Source: Moesziomyces globuligerus (lineage: Eukaryota > Basidiomycota > Ustilaginomycetes > Ustilaginales > Ustilaginaceae). Taken from it: DNA of 64,000 nt. Positions 31,403-38,905 of the stretch are shown piece by piece. The stretch is taken from positions 186,001 to 250,000 of the forward strand of contig JARVLF010000018.1 of the NCBI GenBank assembly GCA_030849465.1, in the 5' to 3' direction. Within the stretch, counting starts at the first letter, position 1; every line of letters begins with the position of its first letter. The notes below the pieces were generated by a model, which was given only the letters and a program-made list of their open reading frames with translations, ran no database searches and was not told the DNA's origin. Both the position numbers and the translations under genes were made by a program.

Positions 31403-31408
31403 TTTTCC
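31363..31408 (-). promoter_or_regulatory. Candidate -1 frameshift signal, inner gag-pol
   Basis: On the minus strand the gag frame ends GAA AAC TAG. The slippery stretch GGAAAAC (31408-31402) abuts the stop. Four bases later a perfect 10-bp stem follows: CGTCGGTGGG (31397-31388) with CCCACCGACG (31372-31363) around a 15-nt loop. Pol is open in the -1 frame across this point. The heptamer departs from the X-XXY-YYZ rule at one base and the spacer is short. Confidence 0.6.
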
Positions 31409-32886
31409 GACTCCTCGCCGTCGGACAGATCGTCCTGGCCGGCGGGGCTGGGATGCTCACCGTCGTCGTCGCCGTCGTCGTCGTTGTCGTTGTAGAGAGG
31501 GTTGACGAGGACGTCACCCGACAGCTCGTCGACGGTCAGCGCGTGCGCACGGAGGCCCTGCGTCTGGGCGGCGCTGGGGCAGTCGCGGACGAGGTGGTCG
31601 CCTCCGCAACCGTAGCACTTGCCGTTAGCCCTGCGGGACTGACGGAGGCGTTCCGCCGCGTCGCGGCTAGGATCCTTGGGGGGAATGGCGGGACGGTCGC
31701 GGTTGGTCGGCCGTTCCTCCTTGCCTTCGCGGCGGGGGGTCGGTTGTGCGGCGGTCGGGCGGGGGCGGCCGCTCGGCGCCGTCACCGGGGTGGTCGCCTC
31801 GTTGATGACCTGCATGCGCTTCTCCGTCAGGATGGCCGCTTGGATGAAGTTACGCATGTCGTCCAGCGGCACGTGCATGAGTCTCTCTCGCAGTCGTGGT
31901 CGGAGGCTGTGCTCGAACAACATGAGCATCTGCCTACCGTCGGTCGCGTTCGCGCGGGCCGCGAGCGACATGAACTCGGCCGCGTGCTGCGCGACGGGGC
32001 CCCGCTGTCGGAGATTGTTCAGTTTGAGGCGGGCCGTGTAGCCGGGGTCGGGGTCGCCGTACACCCGGCGGAGGTCCTTGCAGAACGACGACCACTTCTT
32101 GAGCCAGGAAGGCGGGTCGTCGGACTGTCGGATGTTCATCATGCGGACGCGGGGTGCGCCCGACATGTTCCCAATGGCGAATGTGATCCGGCGGGCGTCG
32201 TTTTGGAAAGCCGCCGGGTTGGCCTCGAAATTCAGCTCGCACTGGTCGATGAACTCCTCCAACTCCTCCTTTGTGCCGTCCCACGACGGCGCTGCGACCC
32301 GTACCTTGGGCTCCGGGCGCGCTGGGGCCGCTTCCCATGCTGCTGGTACGGGCACGGTCGGCGGGGGCGCGTAGGGGTGTGCCGGCACGGTCGCGTAAGC
32401 GGCGTAGGAGTGCGTCGGGGGCCGCATGGGGGCCGGCGACGGGCTGACCCACGGGGGGTACGACGGTTGGCGGGACGCTGGTTGCGGGTCTCCCTCCGCG
32501 AGGGGCTCGGCCGTACCATCGGTCGTGTGCTCCGAGGGGGGAGTGGGCTCCGACGGGGGAGCGGGCACCTCCAGCGTCGGGACCATGGGCTCGCGCGGCG
32601 GGGGCGTCGCCGCAGGTGCGACCGATGGGGCCGGCGTCGTCGCAACTCGGGCGAGGTGCCGAATCTCCTGCGTCAGGCCCTGCAGGAGCACGGCGATGTC
32701 GGCCAGTGTCGGTTCCGTACGGGCGGTCGGAGCGGCTGCTCCGCCCTGCACGCTGGCTGCGCCGTCAGTAATGGTAGGGGTGTCGGTGGGGACGCCGCTG
32801 CCGGCGGCGGCCTCGCCGTGAGCGACGGGGTCGTTGCGGGCGGTAGCGTCCTCGTCGGGGCTGTTGTTGTTCCTGGTTCGAACCAT
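31399..32886 (-). CDS. gag: Inner element Gag
   Basis: The first ATG is 32886 (MVRTRNNNSPDED), giving 495 residues; a TTG four codons upstream is not needed. The N-terminal 200 residues are Pro/Ala/Thr-rich, then comes a capsid-like helical region (WDGTKEELEEFIDQCELNFE ... LKKWSSFCKDLRRVYGDP ... AEFMSLAARANATDGRQML), and a CCHC knuckle CYGCGGDHLVRDC near the C-terminus for RNA binding. It ends in an acidic tail. It forms the virus-like particle shell. Confidence 0.92.
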   Translation of the reverse strand: MVRTRNNNSPDEDATARNDPVAHGEAAAGSGVPTDTPTITDGAASVQGGAAAPTARTEPTLADIAVLLQGLTQEIRHLARVATTPAPSVAPAATPPPREPMVPTLEVPAPPSEPTPPSEHTTDGTAEPLAEGDPQPASRQPSYPPWVSPSPAPMRPPTHSYAAYATVPAHPYAPPPTVPVPAAWEAAPARPEPKVRVAAPSWDGTKEELEEFIDQCELNFEANPAAFQNDARRITFAIGNMSGAPRVRMMNIRQSDDPPSWLKKWSSFCKDLRRVYGDPDPGYTARLKLNNLRQRGPVAQHAAEFMSLAARANATDGRQMLMLFEHSLRPRLRERLMHVPLDDMRNFIQAAILTEKRMQVINEATTPVTAPSGRPRPTAAQPTPRREGKEERPTNRDRPAIPPKDPSRDAAERLRQSRRANGKCYGCGGDHLVRDCPSAAQTQGLRAHALTVDELSGDVLVNPLYNDNDDDGDDDGEHPSPAGQDDLSDGEESEN

Positions 32887-32917
32887 TGTCACTCGCAACG
32901 TCTACCCGGATGGGGAG

Positions 32918-32928
32918 GTCGCATGTAA
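32918..32928 (-). other. Primer-binding region, inner element
   Basis: On the minus strand the sequence after the 5' LTR is TTACATGCGACC, which lacks the TGG expected for a tRNA 3' CCA. Its TACATGCGAC is a perfect 10-nt complement of GTCGCATGTA inside the 5' LTR (33096-33087). That is the arrangement of Tf1-type self-priming. Confidence 0.5.
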
Positions 32929-33238
32929 TGTTAGAACCGTAGGGTCTGGGTACCGCAGGGCGGCTACGGTCGGTCGGGGTCGGCCGGGGAGGAGAGGCTG
33001 AGAGTGACGGAGTCGGTAGGCTGCGCGACAATGCGTCGCGGTGGTCGGGGCACGGCACTGCTATTGCTATAGAGCGACAGAAGTAATACATGCGACGGGG
33101 TCCGTAGACAACCCCCGTCGGGCGAGCACGAGAAGAAGTCTGTCGGTCGCACCTGGTCGCGCCGCCGGGAGCGTTGCGCTCTCGGCCGGGAGGGCGCGAC
33201 CGCGTACTGCGGGCCGGACGGAGTTGGGGGTCCTGACA
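32929..33238 (-). repeat. 5' LTR of the inner element
   Basis: 310 bp with TG...CA ends. On the element strand it contains GTCGCATGTA (33096-33087), complementary to the sequence right after the LTR, and a CTATAG-type AT-rich stretch just downstream of it. Confidence 0.96.
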
Positions 33239-34362
33239 ATCTGCCAGTAACCTGAGGTTAGATCAATTTTCGAGAACCATTGAGCTTGACCGAGTTGATC
33301 GAGGCATTGCTGGATGATGGGTAGAGGGTACCCATTGGTTGCAGTGATTGCATTCAGTGCTTGATAGTCGATGCACATGCGCCAACCTCCATCCTTCTTG
33401 GGCACAAAGATTACAGGAAACCCCCATGGGCTCGAGCTTTCTCGGATCATTCCTCAATCTAAGAGGGCTTGTACCTGCTCTTCTTGCTCTCGAAGCTGAC
33501 TTGTGGTCAGATTATATGCTCGAATGTTCTTTGGTCCTTCCTCTCCTGTGCAGATGATGCTATCTTGAAGTTGTCGAAGCATCGGAATAGACTCGATCCT
33601 CTCATCCTCTGGTATGTCTGTTCGAAAGACATTCCCATACTTCTCGAGGATTGATTTGATCTTCGAGTCTTCAACCTTGGCTGTATAGCCATCAAGATTG
33701 ACCTTGAGATCCTCTCGCACCACTAGAAGGAAGCAGTGACTCTCCTTCTTCATGATCGAGTTCATCTCCTTATGATCAAGGAGATCTAGGGGCCGATCCG
33801 TGTTGTCTATGCTGTCCAACAGCAAAACACGATCTGATCGTCTGCCCATTAGAGCCTGCTTGATGGTTCCATCCTCGAATCGAAAGCTGACTATGTTTGT
33901 CTCAAAATCAAGGTTGACTTGATTTGCTCTAAGCCACTCGATACCTAAGATCAAGTCATGGTGTGGCATCCGCAGCACCAATGCTTTCGTTGGATATTCG
34001 AAGCCATCTAGCTCCATTCTAAGCTGTACGGTTCCTTCGACTTGAAGACCTGAACCATCTGCCAGCTTTACCTGTGATTGTGGACCTTCAGCTTCTACTC
34101 GAAGCGGGATCGTGTCCACCAAAGATCTTGATACAAAGGTTCGAGATGCACCAGTGTCAATCAGAGCCTTGAAGGAGCGACCTTCGACTCTGACCTGTAG
34201 TTTGATCAAGCAAAAATCTCCAGGATTTTCTTGATTTGCTACAACATTGAGGTGTCGAACCCTTCGAACCAAATCTTGTTCGATCGATGTTGATGTTCTG
34301 TTGTCAAGGGCAGCGCTTTGATCGAGAGCTCCCTGACTCACACTCGATCCTGACCATTTCCC
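33239..34362 (-). pseudogene. pol: Outer element pol, 5' part: protease and RT N-terminus
   Basis: Begins in the -1 frame relative to gag. Protease motif LIDTGASRTFV and the downstream DLILGIEWL are clear, followed by the RT start VQALLD, then a TGA (33454-33456), then GMIRESSSPWGFPVIFVPKKDG and FSKIDLTSGYWQI. The inner element interrupts the sequence directly after that; the remaining RT resumes at 25230. The stop and the 8-kb insertion disable the gene. Confidence 0.92.
34320..34362 (-). promoter_or_regulatory. Candidate -1 frameshift signal, outer gag-pol
   Basis: On the minus strand GGGAAAT (34362-34356) reads TTG GGA AAT in the gag frame, an exact X-XXY-YYZ heptamer. After a 6-nt spacer (34355-34350) a perfect 7-bp stem forms between GATCGAG (34349-34343) and CTCGATC (34326-34320), with the gag TGA in its loop. 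Pol is open in the -1 frame from the heptamer on. Confidence 0.75.
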
Positions 34363-35396
34363 AACTGCGCAGGTGTTTCTTCGATCAAGGTCAATCGACG
34401 CCCTTGTGGAACTGTGATGACACAGTCAGAGGATCGATGTCCTGCCTGACCACATTTGAAGCATAGATTGTTCCGCTTGCAGCGCTTCATGAATTCGAGC
34501 TTGGCCTGGTTGCCTTGATTTGCTCGACCTTGGTTCGATTTACCTTGGGCAGGGGAAGACATCTGAACCCTGGGCTGGTTTTGAAACGACCTCGAAGCTC
34601 TCTCGACTGCCTGATCATCGAGAAACCGGCTGTAGATCTTATCGGCAAATCGAGCAAGTGCCCTTAGAGTGGTAGGCTCGTCAGGTACGAGGCTAAGTCG
34701 GTTCAGAACTTCCCTGTTCAGACCTTTCCTGAACTTCTCGACCCTTAGAGATTCGGGGATAGGTGGATCAATGCGTTCGGCAAACTTAGAGAACTCGATG
34801 AGATACTCCCCCACCGGTCTCTTGCCTTGGACACAATTATCGTAGTCTCGTCGGCGCTTGTGAACCGCATTGATATCCTCGAACTCCGTTCTAATCCAGT
34901 TGATGAACTGATCGAAGGTCAGTTTCTGGAATAGATTGGTCTCGGTTCCAGGGCTTGCGGTATCATCGAAGGTTCGTTCCAGCTTAGAACGTTCGATGGC
35001 CCAAGCTTCTTTGGCTGAACCAGTCAAGCTGTTGGCAGCATAGAGGATCTTCTCGAGTTCTGTGGGCAGTGCACCCTGTATCTCGAGGAGACTAACGCAG
35101 TCTCTAACTTGCATGATCCACATTCGAACTGCGTTGTCCTCTACCGTTCCATCGAAGAACGCAGGTCGAGTACTGACCAGTCTGTTCCAAGCTTGATTGG
35201 GTTGAGCGGTAGATCGAAGCTCCCTGACTTGGGTAGACAGCTCTATGACCATCTGTCGAAGGAACTCGATCTCGCTCCCATCCCTCGATGGATCACCTTC
35301 GCCTTGGGTGGCCATCGATGCGGCTACTCTAGCGCTACGACGCTCTGTCGTGGGCACCGAGTTCACGGTGTTGTTGCTTGTCTGGTTGTTTGACAT
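34338..35396 (-). CDS. gag: Outer element Gag
   Basis: 352 residues from the ATG at 35396. The capsid-like region includes FDGTVEDNAVRMWIMQVRDC, TFDQFINWIRTEFEDI and GKRPVGEYLIEFSKFAERID, as in Ty3/Gypsy retrotransposon Gag, and a zinc knuckle CFKCGQAGHRSSDC sits near the C-terminus. The frame is intact, unlike pol. The stop lies inside the loop of the predicted frameshift stem. Confidence 0.92.
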   Translation of the reverse strand: MSNNQTSNNTVNSVPTTERRSARVAASMATQGEGDPSRDGSEIEFLRQMVIELSTQVRELRSTAQPNQAWNRLVSTRPAFFDGTVEDNAVRMWIMQVRDCVSLLEIQGALPTELEKILYAANSLTGSAKEAWAIERSKLERTFDDTASPGTETNLFQKLTFDQFINWIRTEFEDINAVHKRRRDYDNCVQGKRPVGEYLIEFSKFAERIDPPIPESLRVEKFRKGLNREVLNRLSLVPDEPTTLRALARFADKIYSRFLDDQAVERASRSFQNQPRVQMSSPAQGKSNQGRANQGNQAKLEFMKRCKRNNLCFKCGQAGHRSSDCVITVPQGRRLTLIEETPAQLGNGQDRV

Positions 35397-35434
35397 CTTG
35401 TAGAGTGTTTACTTTTCTATGATGTATCGAGATT

Positions 35435-35447
35435 GCAGAAGCTACCA
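35435..35447 (-). other. Primer-binding site candidate, outer element
   Basis: Two bases after the 5' LTR the minus strand reads TGGTAGCTTCTGC. The TGG matches the complement of a tRNA 3' CCA end, the usual minus-strand primer. Which tRNA cannot be told without a tRNA set from the genome. No complement to the LTR longer than six bases was found, so self-priming is unlikely. Confidence 0.5.
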
Positions 35448-35449
35448 AG

Positions 35450-35577
35450 TGTTGTCGAGTACGCGTCGAGTCAGCCGGGGCAAGGGGATGGTAGTTGAAT
35501 TACAAGGGGACGCGCGTCGAGCGCGTCTAGAAATGGGGGACGCGCGTCGAGCGCGTCTAGAAATGAGGCATAATACA
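35450..35577 (-). repeat. 5' LTR of the outer element
   Basis: 128 bp, identical to 22074-22201, with the TG...CA ends. On the element's own strand this is the promoter-bearing LTR. The last base lies 184 nt before the SEC9 start codon. Confidence 0.95.
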
Positions 35578-35761
35578 GGGCGGTGCATGCACGCACCACC
35601 ACACGCCCGCCGCGCCACCTTTGGACAGCAGGGCGGAGCTGCCTCGGCACATCAGACCAACAATCGCAGGTTCGTCACGATCAGCTACCATCACACCCGC
35701 CTTTGCACACTACTCGACACCTTTCGCACATACACACACACACATACCGACGCTGAACAAT

Positions 35762-36958
35762 ATGGGTCTGTTCGGCAAGAAGAGCAGCAAGATCCCACCT
35801 GTCGAGTCGGCGCCTCCTCCTCAAGCTGGCGGTCCCGCCAGGTACGGTGCGCCAGCAGGTGGCGCTGGCTACGGCGGCGCCGGCCCTTCGGGACAAACTC
35901 CAGGTGCCGGCTACAGCTACAGTCAACAGGCGTACGGCGCCCCTGGTGGACATGGTCAGCAGCAATACGGTGGCGCTCCTGGTGGACCAGCTCCTTACCA
36001 GGATCGATTTGCCAATGCGCGAGCGCCCGGCGCTGGCTTCGGCGCGGGCTACGACAGATATGCTGGCGGAGGCGCCAACAAGTCGGCCAACCTCTCGCGT
36101 AACGTTCAAGGTGGTGCCGGTGCCGATGACGATCTCGAAGCCGAGTACGGACGAGGGTCCGGTGCGCAATCGTCGTCGGCAGCTGCGGGCTACGACGGTC
36201 TGGAACAGCAGGAGGAGCAGCGCGACGAGGAGGACGACGAGGTGGAAGCGGTCAAGCAGCAGATGCGCTTCACCAAGCAAGAGTCGCTCTCGTCGACGCG
36301 CAACGCCCTCCGCATCGCGCGCGAGGCCGAGGAGACAGCGACCAACACCATGTTCAAGCTCTCGGACCAGTCGGAAAAGATCGGCAACACCGAACGCTCG
36401 CTCGACCTCGCCAAGGCACACGCCTCGCGCGCCGAAGACAATGCCAAGCAGATCGTCGCGCTCAACCGTTCCATCTTCCGTCCCAACGTCCAGTTCAACA
36501 AGAAGGCCAAGCGCGATGCCGAGGAGGCTCGCATCATCTCGCGTCACATCGAAGAGCGCGAAGAGCGCGAAGCCGTCCGACGCGACGTCACCGCCGCCCA
36601 GTCCAGACTCGACGCGAGCATGAACGGCCCCGGAACGGGCAAGGCCAGCTTCGGCCGATTCGGCCAGGACAGGTTCGGCTCGGGCAAGAAGGCCGAAGAG
36701 GCCGCACAGCGCAACAAAATCGCCCAGCGCGGCCGCTACCAGTTCGAAGCCACCGAGTCCGACGACGAGCTCGAAGACGAACTCGACCAGAACCTCGACG
36801 AGATCGGCATGCTCAGCTCCAGACTCAACCAGCTCGGAAAGGCCATGGGCCAAGAGGTCGACTCGCAGAACGCCAGGTTACAGAGAATCGGCGACAAGGC
36901 CACTACACTCGACACCAAGATCTTTGCTGGCACGCAGCGCCTCGGCAACATCAAGTAA
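35762..36958 (+). CDS. SEC9: SEC9/SNAP-25-family t-SNARE
   Basis: 398 residues from the ATG at 35762 (MGLFGKKSSKIPP); the frame is open upstream, but the added residues read as 5' UTR. The N-terminal 130 residues are Gly/Pro/Tyr/Gln-rich and disordered. Two SNARE helices follow: about residues 160-225 (FTKQESLSSTRNALRIAREA ... SEKIGNTERSLDLAK) and about 335-395 (QNLDEIGMLSSRLNQLGKAM ... LQRIGDKATTLDTKI), each with a central Gln. SEC9 acts with syntaxin-type Sso and synaptobrevin-type Snc in vesicle fusion at the plasma membrane. A short (AC)n repeat lies in its leader near 35732. The outer retrotransposon ends 184 nt upstream. Confidence 0.93.
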   Translation: MGLFGKKSSKIPPVESAPPPQAGGPARYGAPAGGAGYGGAGPSGQTPGAGYSYSQQAYGAPGGHGQQQYGGAPGGPAPYQDRFANARAPGAGFGAGYDRYAGGGANKSANLSRNVQGGAGADDDLEAEYGRGSGAQSSSAAAGYDGLEQQEEQRDEEDDEVEAVKQQMRFTKQESLSSTRNALRIAREAEETATNTMFKLSDQSEKIGNTERSLDLAKAHASRAEDNAKQIVALNRSIFRPNVQFNKKAKRDAEEARIISRHIEEREEREAVRRDVTAAQSRLDASMNGPGTGKASFGRFGQDRFGSGKKAEEAAQRNKIAQRGRYQFEATESDDELEDELDQNLDEIGMLSSRLNQLGKAMGQEVDSQNARLQRIGDKATTLDTKIFAGTQRLGNIK

Positions 36959-37093
36959 CGGCTTCTCTCGCCGCAGGCTACGTCTCAGCTTGCCGCTGAT
37001 GCTTTGTCCAGGATTCGGCGATTGGGAAATGCGCAATCTATGTTCGATTAGAGAGTCTACGCGTTCTATCGGAAGCACATGGGAAGGGCGAGT

Positions 37094-38284
37094 CTAGGCC
37101 TTGACGGGGGTGTAGTCCTTGTTGACCATGACGTAGCGGAACCTAGGCTTGCCGGCGTCCATGTCGGAGACGACCTGGTTGGCGTCCTTCATGTCGCGCT
37201 CTTCGATCATGGGCTTGAGGTTCTGCTTTGCGGCGAGCTCGAGCATCTCCTTGATGATGCCGGGGCCGCCGATGAGCGAGCCGCCGAGGAAGACGCCGCT
37301 GAAGGCTAGGCCGGGGAGCGGAGTGGGCTGGCAGGCCTCCTCGGGGACGCCGACGGCGACGATCTTGCCGCGCGGGCGGACGAGGGTGAGGTAGTCTGAG
37401 ATGGGCATGTCGGCGTTGTTGTTGGTGAGGATGAGCAGGTCGAGCGAACGCCTGTGCGCCGAATACGGGTCCTTGTCGCCCGAAGCGATAAAGTCGGTCG
37501 CACCCAGCTTGCGTGCCAGGTCTTCCTTGGAGTGCGTGTGCGAGATCGCCGTGATCTTCTGGGCGCCGAGCGCCTTGGCGAAGATGAGGGCAAAGTGACC
37601 CAGTCCACCGATACCGACGACGCCGACGTTCTTGACACCCTCGGTACCGCAGCCGTTGGACTTGAGCGGGTTGTAGACCGTGACACCACCGCACATCAGA
37701 GGCGCAGCCACGCTCGAGGGCAAACCCTCGGGAATGTGCACAGCAAAGTGCGCGGGAACACGCGAGTAGGTCGCATAGCCACCCATCGAGTAGCCCGATC
37801 CATCGGTGGCCGAGTAGTCACCGTTGTAGGTACCGACGATACCCTGCTCGCACCACGGCTCCAGACCCTCCTTGCAGGCCGAGCAGCTCTTGCACGAGTC
37901 CGACTGAGCACCCACACCCACACGGTCGCCGATCTTGAAGCCCTTGGTCTCCTTGCCCACGCGCGAGACGGTACCGACGATCTCGTGTCTGCGATTCGGT
38001 CAAGATCGGAATGCATGAGAAACTGTCAGCTGGGAAGCTCTTTACGGAACACGGCTCCGGAAACGGTCAGCGAAAACTTACCCGACGACGCAGGGGTAGC
38101 GAGTGGGTCCCCAACCCGAGCGAGCAGTATGCAGGTCCGAGGCGCACACACCACAGCACTCGATCTTGATCTCGACGTCGGTCTCGCGCCACTCCTTGGG
38201 CTGGAACTTCTCCCACTTCATGTTGCCGATGCACGACTTGTCGTGGCCGACCCAGCCTTCGAAATGAGCGTCAGTGTTCGACAT
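37094..38284 (-). CDS. ADH6: NADP(H)-dependent zinc alcohol dehydrogenase (ADH6/cinnamyl type), two exons
   Basis: Exon 1 38284-38082 and exon 2 37988-37094 give 365 residues, the usual length. The 93-nt intron (GTAAGT...CAG) splits the catalytic site: exon 1 carries CCGVCASDLH, and splicing joins YPCVVG to HEIVGTVSRVG, restoring the GHE zinc-ligand motif. The structural zinc cysteines follow in CKSCSACKEGLEPWC. The Rossmann nucleotide-binding motif is GIGGLGHFA. Members of this medium-chain dehydrogenase family reduce aliphatic and aromatic aldehydes with NADPH in the cytosol; the substrate here is not readable. It is convergent with SEC9 (135 bp between stops). Confidence 0.9.
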
Positions 38285-38905
38285 GATGGTTGCTTTTAGT
38301 TGGTAAATGAGAAAAGTAGCGGATATGGTGTGGTTGAGGGGAGTTTCTGTGTCATGCAAGAGAGGAGGAAGATCTGAAGCCTGTATATATGGCCACCGCA
38401 CAATGAGGCTGCCTGAGATCAAGAGGCGGGCGCAGGCGTTGTTCCTGTCGCATCAATGACGGCGCTGCAACCACACTTTGCTCAGTCGCTCAAGGCTCAC
38501 TGAACTCCCACTCTGGGCCTGCTCCATGGGCGCGGACGGAGTGGAGGTACGAGGCCGTTGTCACAGGTGGAGACCTCCCGCGAGTGGAGGTGGACCATGG
38601 GCTCGGGCATCGGGTGGAGGGTCAGACAAGGAATGATGTCAAACGACTCGCGCAACAAACTTCTCCTGCAAACGGCGATTGCATCACATGGCCTCCCCGG
38701 TGGAGGAGCGTCGTAAATTCGCCGAACTCATTTTCTCCGGCTTCTGCGCCAAGTGCCGGCGATCCGCTGCTCGGCAAAGCGCTCGGCGCGAGCACCCTTG
38801 TATGACGGCACATCCGATGCAACTCGCCTATCAAACTGCGATGCTCGTACACATGAAGTAGAGGAGATTAGAGTGTGTCACGATCGTGAAGAGAGCTGAT
38901 GCCGG
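38285..38905. other. Intergenic region, ADH upstream and PEX8 downstream
   Basis: 621 bp. The ADH promoter side has a TATATA at about 38384-38389, roughly 100 bp before the ADH ATG. No supported ORF. Confidence 0.55.

Larger units (their letters stand above)
25231..33238 (-). mobile_element. Inner chromodomain Ty3/Gypsy retrotransposon (8,008 bp)
   Basis: Lies in the outer element's reverse transcriptase region, same orientation. The 310-bp LTRs (25231-25540 and 32929-33238) differ at one base that I can see (T at 25450, C at 33148). Target duplication ATCTG occurs at 25226-25230 and 33239-33243. Gag and pol are uninterrupted, with protease, RT, RNase H, integrase and a C-terminal chromodomain, which places it among chromoviruses. 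An intron-containing gene on the opposite strand fills most of the 2.27 kb between pol and the 3' LTR. Near-identical LTRs and intact frames suggest a recent, potentially active copy. Confidence 0.96.
22074..35577 (-). mobile_element. Outer Ty3/Gypsy LTR retrotransposon, interrupted
   Basis: Transcribed leftward. The two 128-bp LTRs (22074-22201 and 35450-35577) are identical and have TG...CA ends. The target duplication GGGC (22070-22073 and 35578-35581) marks the insertion. Reading leftward: 5' LTR, primer-binding candidate, gag, pol (protease, reverse transcriptase, RNase H, integrase; the Gypsy order), a convergent antisense ORF, polypurine tract, 3' LTR. A second element occupies 25231-33238, so the outer element alone is about 5.5 kb. 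Pol has two TGA stops in frame. The element is less GC-rich than the flanking genes and dense in TCGA. Confidence 0.95.

Noticed and set aside
32875..32884. GGTTCGAACC, resembling a tRNA B box
   Set aside because: It covers the Gag start codon region; no A box, cloverleaf or oligo-T terminator is found around it.
31279..32928. Plus-strand ORF (549 aa) opposite inner gag
   Set aside because: A compositional mirror of gag, Arg/Gly/Val-rich without domains; gag on the minus strand has capsid and CCHC motifs.
35681..36853. Minus-strand ORF (390 aa) opposite SEC9
   Set aside because: Antisense mirror of the SNARE gene with Leu/Val/Glu-rich composition and no recognisable features.
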